Assembly (NCBI GenBank): GCA_021160355.1
Contig: JAGHCS010000184.1
Location: forward strand, 1 to 13,370
Direction of reading: 5' to 3'
From: Candidatus Cloacimonadota bacterium
GTDB lineage: Bacteria; Cloacimonadota; Cloacimonadia; JGIOTU-2
DNA: 13,370 nucleotides
Shown: piece by piece, positions 7,068 to 13,370 of the stretch
How the letters are laid out: each line of letters opens with the position of its first letter
Position numbering within the stretch: the first letter of the stretch is position 1
Made by a program: the position numbers and the translations under genes
The notes under the pieces: model-generated
Told to the model about the DNA's origin: nothing
The model's input: the letters and a program-made list of their open reading frames with translations, nothing else
Databases searched by the model: none

Positions 7068-8219
7068 TTATTTGAACTTTTCTTCAGCACCAAAATTTCT
7101 ATATAAACTTAATGATTTAAGATTATCCTTATCATCATCAGAAAGAGAATTTGAGAATAAACGCGCAAATAATTTACCAATTCCGGGACCCAGCATAAAT
7201 CCCTGTCCGCACATCCCGACAGCAAGATAAAATCCATCTATATCGGTTTCTCCAAGTATAGGAAAGCCATCAGGAGTGGCAGGATATTGCCCACGCCATG
7301 TTCTGCGTACTTTTAAGTTTTTCAGACAGGGAAAAAGTTCGAGCATTCTTTTGGTCACTTGAGGAAGAAAAACAGATGTCGCCCTGCTGTCTGTACCGAC
7401 AATTGGAGGTTCAGGAGTGATACAGAAAATTACCTGTCCATCTGGTCGTTGATAAAAATAATAATTCTTTGAATTCTCCGCAGGTCTGAGGTCAACGATC
7501 ATCGGATCAAAAAAGTGCTGAACCGCATCAGTAATCCCGCCCTCATGGCTATCCGGAACTACAGGAATATCCAAACCAACCATTTCCCCTATTTGCCTTG
7601 CGTTATTCCCTGCTGCATTGACTATATATTTTGCAGAATAGGATTTATTCGTACGTGTTTTAACAGTATACCCACTCCCCTCCTTAATAATATCGGAGAC
7701 TTCTTCCTTAAATACATACGAAGCGCCGTATTCCATACTTTTAAAATAAAAATAGTTTAGTGCGAGATACGGTGAAGCGCTCCCGTCTTCAGGCGAGAAG
7801 GTTGATCCTCTCAAACCATCGGGATTAACACCAGGTGCTCTTTCGAGGAATTCTTTAGCAGAAATCCAATCAATATTGAGCCCATATCTTTTTTGAATTT
7901 TCAAAAGATCTTTGAGAAGCTGTTCATGTGCATCAGTATAGGCAGGAAAGGAGTAACCATTGGATCGCCATTCGATATCATCCCCATACATCTCTTTCCA
8001 TGTGGAAAAAATATCTATCGATTCTAAAGATATGTGAATCTTTGCTTTATCGGAATGTGTGGCACGAATTCCACCGATTGCTTTCTTATTCTGTCCCTGG
8101 CCCGGAGAAGCCAGACTTTCTATGACAAGAACAGAAAATTTCTTTTCAGCAAGATATAGGGCGATCGGTACTCCCACTGAACCTGCACCAATAACAATAA
8201 TATCAAAATTCTTATCCAT
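7068..8219 (-). CDS. DAO-family FAD oxidoreductase, beta subunit of amino-acid/amine dehydrogenase
   Basis: 383-residue member of the D-amino-acid oxidase/sarcosine-oxidase-beta family, which oxidises the C-N bond of proline, hydroxyproline, sarcosine, glycine or D-amino acids using FAD. The N-terminus IIVIGAGSVGVPIALYLAE (7-25) has the GxGxxG dinucleotide fold with Glu34 as ribose ligand; KKAIGGIRATHSD (45-57) is the segment common in sarcosine oxidase beta-like and dye-linked dehydrogenase subunits; the C-terminal GMCGQGFMLGPGIGKLFA closes the FAD site. No signal peptide. The ATG at 8219 is supported by AGGAG (complement of 8232-8236), which lies in the last codons of the upstream gene, and the gap is six bases, so the two are co-translated. 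The neighbour carries the Fe-S and pyridine-nucleotide parts, which makes this the substrate-oxidising subunit of a heteromeric enzyme. Exact substrate is not readable. Confidence 0.87.
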   Translation of the reverse strand: MDKNFDIIVIGAGSVGVPIALYLAEKKFSVLVIESLASPGQGQNKKAIGGIRATHSDKAKIHISLESIDIFSTWKEMYGDDIEWRSNGYSFPAYTDAHEQLLKDLLKIQKRYGLNIDWISAKEFLERAPGVNPDGLRGSTFSPEDGSASPYLALNYFYFKSMEYGASYVFKEEVSDIIKEGSGYTVKTRTNKSYSAKYIVNAAGNNARQIGEMVGLDIPVVPDSHEGGITDAVQHFFDPMIVDLRPAENSKNYYFYQRPDGQVIFCITPEPPIVGTDSRATSVFLPQVTKRMLELFPCLKNLKVRRTWRGQYPATPDGFPILGETDIDGFYLAVGMCGQGFMLGPGIGKLFARLFSNSLSDDDKDNLKSLSLYRNFGAEEKFK

Positions 8220-8225
8220 AGTATT

Positions 8226-10295
8226 CTACTTCTCCTTTGCTAACGAAAGGATTTCGAGTGGTACTTCTATGTATAACGGGCGACGCGTATTGTATTTGAT
8301 ATCTTTTAATGAATATCCTTCTTCTTTATACATTCTTAAAATGAGTGATTCACATGTCTTTCCGCCACAAGCGCCCATCCCTGCACGTGTTAATTGCTTA
8401 AGTTGGTTCATGTCGGTGATACCTTTTCGAATCCATTTCCGTATCTCGCCAGCAGTGACACGTTCACACCGGCATACAATCACTGTATCATCAATTTTAT
8501 CTAAAATAGGACTATCCAAACCGTTCGAAATGGAGAGTTGTTGAACACGCATACCTGCGATCTTTTTCGCAATAAGTGAGGGTGCTTTAACTTGTATGAT
8601 CTGAGTTTTCGTATTAGTATTACGGACATTAATCACTGCAAGTTCATCGAGAAACTCACCTTCAATATCGACCACTGTGATCAACTGTCCCGATTCAACA
8701 GGATAGTTTCCAATTTCATATGGGATCGAAACTGTGGGAAGATGTGCATCTTTTCTGTAATCTACCATTGTGATAGCTAGTGCTGGACAAGCTGTCAGGC
8801 ATTTCATACATCCTGTACATTCACCCTTAAAAGAAGGAAGCCCAAGTAAACTTTCGTCACTTATCTTAATCTGATCTAGAGGGCAAACCGAAGTACAGGG
8901 ATTGCATGGAATCTCCTGAACACAATGAAATACAGGGAAAACACCTTCGTTGGCTTCAGGTAATATGTAGGGTAACGTCTTCTCAGGCGGGCTTTTTAAA
9001 ACTGCTGCTTTCCTGCTCCACTCTTCAGGGATTTTCTTTGACGATCTATTCAAAGCTTTCGCAATTTTGATGCCAGTAATTTTCCCATTGAACATCGCTG
9101 AGGAAGCTTCTGCGATCTCTTCAGCATCTCCAGTCGAAAAAACTTTCATACCAGCTTCTTCTGCTTCTTTATGGAACTCATCGATTGGATTAAGTCCTAC
9201 TGCGATAAGAATCGTATCACAGGAAATAGTTATCTCAGTTCCGGAAACTGGCTTGAAATTTTCGTCAATCCGGGCAATTGTAACAGACTCTACTTGATCT
9301 TTTCCATTCGCAGAAAGTATTGTATGAGAAGTATAGATAGGGACTCCGAGACGTTGAAGTTTATCTTTGTGCACTTTGTAACCACCGCATTCGCTGAGTG
9401 CTTCTGCCAATCCTACCACGTGAATACCTGCCTGCATTGCGTGATAACCAGCGATCAAGCCAACATTCCCACCTCCGATAATGAAAATTCTTTCTGACGG
9501 GATTACCAAATCTCTATTTACTAATGTCTGAAATGCTCCAGCACCATACACGCCAGGAAGAGTATTACCGGGAAACACCAGCATTTTTTCTCTTGCTCCA
9601 GCTGCATTCAATATAATTTTGGGTTTGATCAATATGTAGGAATTATTTTTAAGAATTCCGACCTTCTTATCGCTGAAAACATAGAGAGCAGTGCTGTCCG
9701 TCCACACTGTAGCAGTATTATAATTTAAAAGTTCATCAGATAATATTTTTGCAATATCGATCCCTCTTGTTCCTGCATAACAGTCCTTGATAGAGCCAAA
9801 AAATTTATGGGTTTGAAGTACAAGTTTGCCCCCCAACTGCGATTTATCATCAACCAAAATGAGGGGGACATTATATTTGGAAAGCTCAATAGCAGCTGAT
9901 AATCCTGAAGGACCACCTCCAATGATGAGAACATCTGTTTCATATTCTTTAATCGAATTGAAAGTCGGGCTTTCATCAACCTGGGGCAACTCGGGAAGTC
10001 CTTCACAACTGCGTACTATCATGTTTTCCGCAACTGGGGTCATACACGATTTTACTGGAATTCCGTTTGCAATGACTGTGCATTGAGCACATTGACCATT
10101 TGCACAAAAAATGCCTTGGGGGCTGTTATCTTTCACATGATGACCAAAAATATGTATCCCATTGGCGAAGAGTGCCGAGGATATCATCTCACCTTCTTGG
10201 GCAAAGAGTTTCTTATCATTCCAATAAAAGGGAATAGACTGTTTCTCTATTATATCAAGAATTGGATGTTCTTTTATTCGATGAGAATCTGACAT
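8226..10295 (-). CDS. Multi-cofactor dehydrogenase alpha subunit: [2Fe-2S] + FAD/NAD + ferredoxin + BFD
   Basis: Large electron-transfer subunit pairing with the downstream DAO-type protein. Numbering from the upstream TTG at 10307 (693 residues), the order is: a plant-type [2Fe-2S] segment as in sarcosine oxidase alpha (C68, C73, C76, C88); an FAD Rossmann fold (VLIIGGGPSG, 126-135); a second dinucleotide fold (IFIIGGGNVG, 274-283) and STGD (391-394); a ferredoxin insert with CTGCMKCLTACP (497-508) and an atypical first set C462, C468, C471, C475; then a BFD-like [2Fe-2S] domain (C612, C614, C647, C652). Related enzymes split these among subunits (HcnA-like alpha, gamma, delta of dye-linked proline dehydrogenases); here they are one chain. 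Electrons from the beta subunit would flow to ferredoxin, a quinone or NAD. I prefer the ATG at 10295 (689 residues, GGA nearby, 15-base gap) over TTG at 10307, which has no Shine-Dalgarno. Confidence 0.87.
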   Translation of the reverse strand: MSDSHRIKEHPILDIIEKQSIPFYWNDKKLFAQEGEMISSALFANGIHIFGHHVKDNSPQGIFCANGQCAQCTVIANGIPVKSCMTPVAENMIVRSCEGLPELPQVDESPTFNSIKEYETDVLIIGGGPSGLSAAIELSKYNVPLILVDDKSQLGGKLVLQTHKFFGSIKDCYAGTRGIDIAKILSDELLNYNTATVWTDSTALYVFSDKKVGILKNNSYILIKPKIILNAAGAREKMLVFPGNTLPGVYGAGAFQTLVNRDLVIPSERIFIIGGGNVGLIAGYHAMQAGIHVVGLAEALSECGGYKVHKDKLQRLGVPIYTSHTILSANGKDQVESVTIARIDENFKPVSGTEITISCDTILIAVGLNPIDEFHKEAEEAGMKVFSTGDAEEIAEASSAMFNGKITGIKIAKALNRSSKKIPEEWSRKAAVLKSPPEKTLPYILPEANEGVFPVFHCVQEIPCNPCTSVCPLDQIKISDESLLGLPSFKGECTGCMKCLTACPALAITMVDYRKDAHLPTVSIPYEIGNYPVESGQLITVVDIEGEFLDELAVINVRNTNTKTQIIQVKAPSLIAKKIAGMRVQQLSISNGLDSPILDKIDDTVIVCRCERVTAGEIRKWIRKGITDMNQLKQLTRAGMGACGGKTCESLILRMYKEEGYSLKDIKYNTRRPLYIEVPLEILSLAKEK

Positions 10296-10310
10296 TTTTT
10301 TATCCAAGAA

Positions 10311-11864
10311 TTATTTTTTGAATTTTTCTTTAAGCTGCTTAATATGACCTTTTCCGACGCCTATCACGTTACACCCTATCTCAAGGTATTTCATAATTTG
10401 ATCATCAGTTAAGAAATTAGAACAATCAACTATCAGCGGTTTTCTTCCGCACATTTCGACTACGTCTTCTGGATGTAGAGCTTTATAAGCTTTATGGCCA
10501 ACTGCAAAAACAACGATCTCGGCATCATTGAGTGTTTTACTAAGATCTTTTTCAATTCTCATATCTCCAAGCTCGGTCCACACTTTAACAAGGGGGTCGT
10601 GCACAGAAATGATGGCATCCTTTTCCATGAGATTTTCCCACAGCAACTTTGTCGGTGAATGACGAGTATCCGCTACATTCTGCAAGTATGAAACACCGAG
10701 TATTGCAACGCGTTTATCCTGCAAAGAAGGACATGCATCCTCAATAATTTCCAGTGTATGCATGGGCATGAGATCATTAATATTTACCGCATTTACAGCC
10801 AAGGGAAGTTTTTCTTCCAACCCAAATAATGCTTCGGCTGCCCAATTGGCAAGTACTGGATCTTTTGTCAGACAATAACCACCCACTCCAAGACTTGGGC
10901 GTAGCATATTATCATGAGTGCCCTTTCGGACTTTAATTGACTTTATTACATCAAAAAGATTAACTCCGATATTTTCTGCAAACTTAGCCCACTCGAACAT
11001 CAAAGCAATGTTTGCAGCACGGTATGAATTTTCAAGCACTTTTGCCATCTCCGAAGCATTGGTATGTCCCAATCTACAAATAGGAAAATTATCAGTATTC
11101 AGTACATTTGTAAGAAATTTCTCTGCAAGATCAGCTGCCTTCTCGTTGATGCCGGAAAACGTCCTCCAGTAATCTCGTATTGAGCTAACATATTTTGAGC
11201 CAGGCATTACACGCTCATATGAATGAGCAATCATAGGAGGAAATTTATCTATATCAACTCCTCTTTTTGTAAACTCTTCTTCCAGTACCGGTTTCACGAT
11301 CTTTTCAGATGTGCCGGGAGGAACTGTCGTTTCAATAAGTATGAGGCATTCCGGCTTAATGCTTTTTCCAATTGTTCTCATTCCTTGTTTAAAAGCATTC
11401 AGATCACAGTATCCTTCTTCAGCCTGTCCGAGCACTGGTTTTTGAGCATCAAGTTGAATATCAACGACAACAATATCCGCAAAAGTGAACACTCCGGGAT
11501 GCCATGTTGCACGCAGTGTTTTTTTCTCATTCACACATCGTGGGAAAATTTTAGGGATCTCAGGATCATCTGCACTCACAGGGGGTTTGCCACTATTGAT
11601 GACTGGGATCTTCCAAAATGATCTGCGCGATACAAGGTCGTTGCCATGTACGAAATATAGAGGTTCTCCGTTTCTATCTTCGGCATCTGCAACCACTGCT
11701 GCCATCACAGAGCCGACGAATCCCATCCCTTGTACGACAACGATCTTTCTGCCTCTTTTTCTTTCTTCTTCTGATAGTCTCTTCAGAATATCAAATTCAA
11801 TTTTATCTTCTTCCGGAGTTGGAAATGAAAATACAGTTCCGTCTGGAGCTACTGATACTGACAT
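10311..11864 (-). CDS. UDP-glucose/GDP-mannose dehydrogenase-family nucleotide-sugar dehydrogenase
   Basis: 517-residue NAD-dependent dehydrogenase expected to oxidise C6 of a nucleotide sugar to the uronic acid, a precursor for surface glycans. Start ATG 11864 is chosen because a full AGGAGG (complement of 11869-11874) lies four bases upstream; an ATT-initiated or longer reading adds seven residues across that site. Motifs (517-residue numbering): VVVQGMGFVG (42-51) NAD-binding; IETTVPPGTS (177-186); SEMAKVLENSYRA (271-283) with catalytic Lys; GVGGYCLTKDP (326-336) with nucleophile Cys331; VSYLQNVADTRHSP (391-404) for the C-terminal sugar-nucleotide domain. It is longer than the usual 430-450 residues, with about 40 extra N-terminal residues and an insertion between the Gly-rich loop and the next strand (around 60-110). 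First gene of the - operon, 15 bases before the dehydrogenase alpha subunit. Sugar specificity (UDP-Glc, UDP-ManNAc, GDP-Man) is undecided. Confidence 0.85.
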   Translation of the reverse strand: MSVSVAPDGTVFSFPTPEEDKIEFDILKRLSEEERKRGRKIVVVQGMGFVGSVMAAVVADAEDRNGEPLYFVHGNDLVSRRSFWKIPVINSGKPPVSADDPEIPKIFPRCVNEKKTLRATWHPGVFTFADIVVVDIQLDAQKPVLGQAEEGYCDLNAFKQGMRTIGKSIKPECLILIETTVPPGTSEKIVKPVLEEEFTKRGVDIDKFPPMIAHSYERVMPGSKYVSSIRDYWRTFSGINEKAADLAEKFLTNVLNTDNFPICRLGHTNASEMAKVLENSYRAANIALMFEWAKFAENIGVNLFDVIKSIKVRKGTHDNMLRPSLGVGGYCLTKDPVLANWAAEALFGLEEKLPLAVNAVNINDLMPMHTLEIIEDACPSLQDKRVAILGVSYLQNVADTRHSPTKLLWENLMEKDAIISVHDPLVKVWTELGDMRIEKDLSKTLNDAEIVVFAVGHKAYKALHPEDVVEMCGRKPLIVDCSNFLTDDQIMKYLEIGCNVIGVGKGHIKQLKEKFKK

Positions 11865-11882
11865 GTATCCTCCTAAAAAAAT

Positions 11883-11902
11883 CATCCTGAAAAATAAGGA
11901 TG
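11883..11902 (-). promoter_or_regulatory. Hairpin with T-run in 5' leader of the sugar dehydrogenase
   Basis: Read on the - strand, CATCCT (11902-11897), an 8-nt loop and AGGATG (11888-11883) form a perfect 6-bp stem, followed at once by AT and seven Ts, then AGGAGG and the ATG at 11864. This has the outline of a weak intrinsic terminator or attenuator placed between promoter and gene. The same ATCCT arm could also pair with AGGAT inside the ribosome site, giving a competing fold. The stem is short, so this is a candidate only. Confidence 0.35.
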
Positions 11903-11983
11903 TATCTCTCTTTTTTAGGGAGTTCTTACAGTGTCAAGAATTTCACTCGATAGGTAGAATATTGGTCATGTGAGAAATTGGTA

Positions 11984-11998
11984 GTCAAAAAATTTGAC
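11984..11998. promoter_or_regulatory. Inverted repeat, candidate operator in divergent promoter region
   Basis: GTCAAA-AAA-TTTGAC is a perfect inverted repeat with 6-bp arms and a 3-bp centre. It sits in the 175-bp space between two divergently transcribed genes, 42 bases before the kinase ATG. Its right arm overlaps a TTGACA (11994-11999) that could serve as a -35 box, although I find no good -10 at the right distance. A repressor or activator site is an inference from position and symmetry. Confidence 0.35.
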
Positions 11999-12039
11999 AA
12001 GGATTCAGGGTCTCAGTGATTGAGCTCAAGGTTATATTT

Positions 12040-13370
12040 ATGGAAATTAAAATTTTAAAGAATGGAAATCTGTCAAAAATTTGCAATTGCAAAAAAGAGA
12101 TATCTGCGTTGTTCCTCATGAAAAAAGAGCAACTCGAATTCGAATATGTTGTCGTTGCAGTAAAAATAGATAACATTATTTTTCCTCTCGAGCATATCAT
12201 TGATTCAAACTGCAGTGTGGAATTCATTCATATCGGTACAAGGGAAGGCTTACGTATATATCAGAATTCCCTCATCTTTGTCTTCATGCGTGCAGTACAT
12301 GAGCTGTTCGAAAAACCCAAAATTCAGGTAAAACACTCTCTTGGCGATGGGTGTTACATCGAGACCTTCTCAAGATTTTTACTCACACAGGATGATGTCG
12401 TTAAAATAAAGAAGAGAATGGAGCACCTGATAGAAGAGGATGAAGTTTTTGAACCAATGTATCTTTCCAAAAGACAGGCATATAAATATTTTGAAGACGA
12501 TGAGATCAAGCTGCAGATGTTGGATTACTATCCGCAGAAAGACATACTTATCTACAAATATGGGGAGCTTTACGATTTTTTTAATGGACCACTCGTTCCC
12601 TCAAGTGGTTATTTAAAGCTTTTTGACCTGAGATATGTACCACCGGGTCTTATATTGAGATTTCCCACGGTAGACTATCCTGATAAGATAGGCATTTTTC
12701 GACCTTTGACCAATCTGTTAAAAATCTTCACAGAATACGAACGCTGGGGTAATATTCTCAATCTCTCATATGTTTCTACATTGAACAAGAAGGTTGAAAA
12801 TTTTGAGATCAATGAGATCATCCAGGTCTCAGAAGCACTCCACGAAAAGAAGATAGCAGAAATAGCAGAAGATATCCATCAAAAGAGAAATTCGGGAATC
12901 GTTGTTCTGATATCAGGTCCTTCAGCTTCCGGCAAAACCACCTTTGTGAAACGGCTTGCAATTCAATTAAAGGTGATAGGACTCTCATCATTTGTCACCT
13001 CTCTTGATAACTATTTCCTCGATAGAGAGGTAACTCCCAAAGATATGCAGGGCGAATATGATTTCGAATCAATAAATGCACTTGATAAAGATCTTATAAA
13101 TCAACACGTTGAACAACTCCTCTCAGGTAAAGAAGTCGAAATCCCCAAGTACAACTTCAGAGCTGGCAGACGCGAAGACCATGGCACAAAATTCCAAACA
13201 AGTAAAGATCAGATAATTATTTTAGAAGGAATTCACGGACTGAATGATATTCTTACTCCATCAATAAAGAGAAAAAACAAGTATAAAATTTATGTAAGCG
13301 CACTTACGCAATTGAATTTGGATAATCTAAATCGTATATCAACATCTGACACACGCATAATTCGCAGGAT
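12040..13370 (+). CDS. TGS/ThrRS-like domain fused to uridine-kinase-type nucleoside kinase (3' truncated by window)
   Basis: Open from ATG 12040 through the window end (443 codons plus two bases), with no stop in frame. AAGG lies eight bases upstream of the ATG. Residues 1-~60 (MEIKILKNGNLSKI...) resemble a TGS domain; ~65-230 resemble the second additional domain of threonyl-tRNA synthetase, but the H-S-x-x-H metal/editing motif is replaced by N76-S77-x-x-F80, so tRNA editing activity is unlikely. The kinase follows: P-loop GPSASGKT (293-300), SLDNYF (321-326), GEYDFESINALD (338-349), PKYNF (369-373), ILEGIHGLN (394-402) and TSDTRIIRR (435-443), matching uridine kinase/phosphoribulokinase enzymes that phosphorylate nucleosides with ATP or GTP. 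Such fusions are known from other bacteria and usually annotated as nucleoside kinase. It is divergent from the sugar dehydrogenase gene. A - strand frame opposite its first 190 bases is a shadow. Family sure; substrate likely a pyrimidine nucleoside, unproven. Confidence 0.88.
   Translation, partial: MEIKILKNGNLSKICNCKKEISALFLMKKEQLEFEYVVVAVKIDNIIFPLEHIIDSNCSVEFIHIGTREGLRIYQNSLIFVFMRAVHELFEKPKIQVKHSLGDGCYIETFSRFLLTQDDVVKIKKRMEHLIEEDEVFEPMYLSKRQAYKYFEDDEIKLQMLDYYPQKDILIYKYGELYDFFNGPLVPSSGYLKLFDLRYVPPGLILRFPTVDYPDKIGIFRPLTNLLKIFTEYERWGNILNLSYVSTLNKKVENFEINEIIQVSEALHEKKIAEIAEDIHQKRNSGIVVLISGPSASGKTTFVKRLAIQLKVIGLSSFVTSLDNYFLDREVTPKDMQGEYDFESINALDKDLINQHVEQLLSGKEVEIPKYNFRAGRREDHGTKFQTSKDQIIILEGIHGLNDILTPSIKRKNKYKIYVSALTQLNLDNLNRISTSDTRIIRR

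Noticed and set aside
8059..8544. 161-codon + strand open frame
   Set aside because: It runs antisense across the junction of the two well-supported dehydrogenase subunit genes and has no family features; a shadow frame.
11909..11937. TTGACA on the - strand (11937-11932) as a promoter for the sugar dehydrogenase
   Set aside because: The hexamer 17 bases downstream is AAAAGA, not a credible -10 box, so I do not call a promoter there.
11485..11973. 162-codon + strand open frame
   Set aside because: Antisense to the N-terminal half of the nucleotide-sugar dehydrogenase, whose NAD-binding motif and ribosome site are clear.
11985..12227. 80-codon - strand open frame at the left of the kinase gene
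   Set aside because: It lies opposite the start of the long + strand kinase frame, which has a P-loop and other kinase motifs; the - strand frame shows no recognisable domain.
1..13370. tRNA, rRNA, CRISPR arrays, insertion sequences or long repeats
   Set aside because: Looked for on both strands by eye; nothing with cloverleaf-like, repeat-spacer or transposase features was seen. The window is almost fully coding.

Overview
This 13.4 kb AT-rich window looks like a piece of a chromosome from a diderm bacterium of the FCB superphylum, perhaps Candidatus Cloacimonadota or a relative. Three things point there: a heptosyltransferase of the LPS core type, a secreted clostripain-like peptidase ending in a Por/type IX secretion-type C-terminal sorting domain (YPNPFN motif), and an Fe-S-rich amino-acid/amine dehydrogenase pair. 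Clear Shine-Dalgarno sequences before several genes argue against typical Bacteroidetes, which rarely use them. The lineage is an inference; no rRNA or marker gene is present.

Region 1 (4-6848, + strand) is a tightly packed cell-surface operon: a GT4 glycosyltransferase, a CgeB-like glycosyltransferase, a GT9 heptosyltransferase, a CDP-glycerol glycerophosphotransferase-like protein, a LicC-like cytidylyltransferase, and the exported C11 peptidase. Three junctions are 4-bp ATGA overlaps and one is an 11-bp overlap. The only gap is 160 bp before the glycerophosphotransferase-like gene, and it may hold a gene remnant. The likely joint task is building and decorating a surface glycan, in which a CDP-activated group is made by the cytidylyltransferase and transferred by its coupled neighbour.

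Region 2 (6849-7067) is a 219-bp convergent gap with one perfect DnaA-box sequence in a TGTG-rich patch and no convincing terminator.

Region 3 (7068-11864, - strand) is a second operon, read from 11864 down: an unusual nucleotide-sugar dehydrogenase, a large multi-cofactor dehydrogenase alpha subunit ([2Fe-2S], FAD/NAD, ferredoxin and BFD modules in one chain), and its DAO-type FAD beta subunit. The last two should form one membrane- or ferredoxin-coupled dehydrogenase for proline, hydroxyproline, sarcosine or a similar compound.

Region 4 (11865-12039) is a divergent promoter region with a perfect inverted repeat, and a hairpin plus T-run directly ahead of the dehydrogenase ribosome binding site. 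Region 5 (12040 to the window end, + strand) is a long open frame cut by the window edge. It encodes a TGS/ThrRS-like N-terminus fused to a uridine-kinase-type P-loop kinase. I saw no tRNA, rRNA, CRISPR array or insertion sequence.
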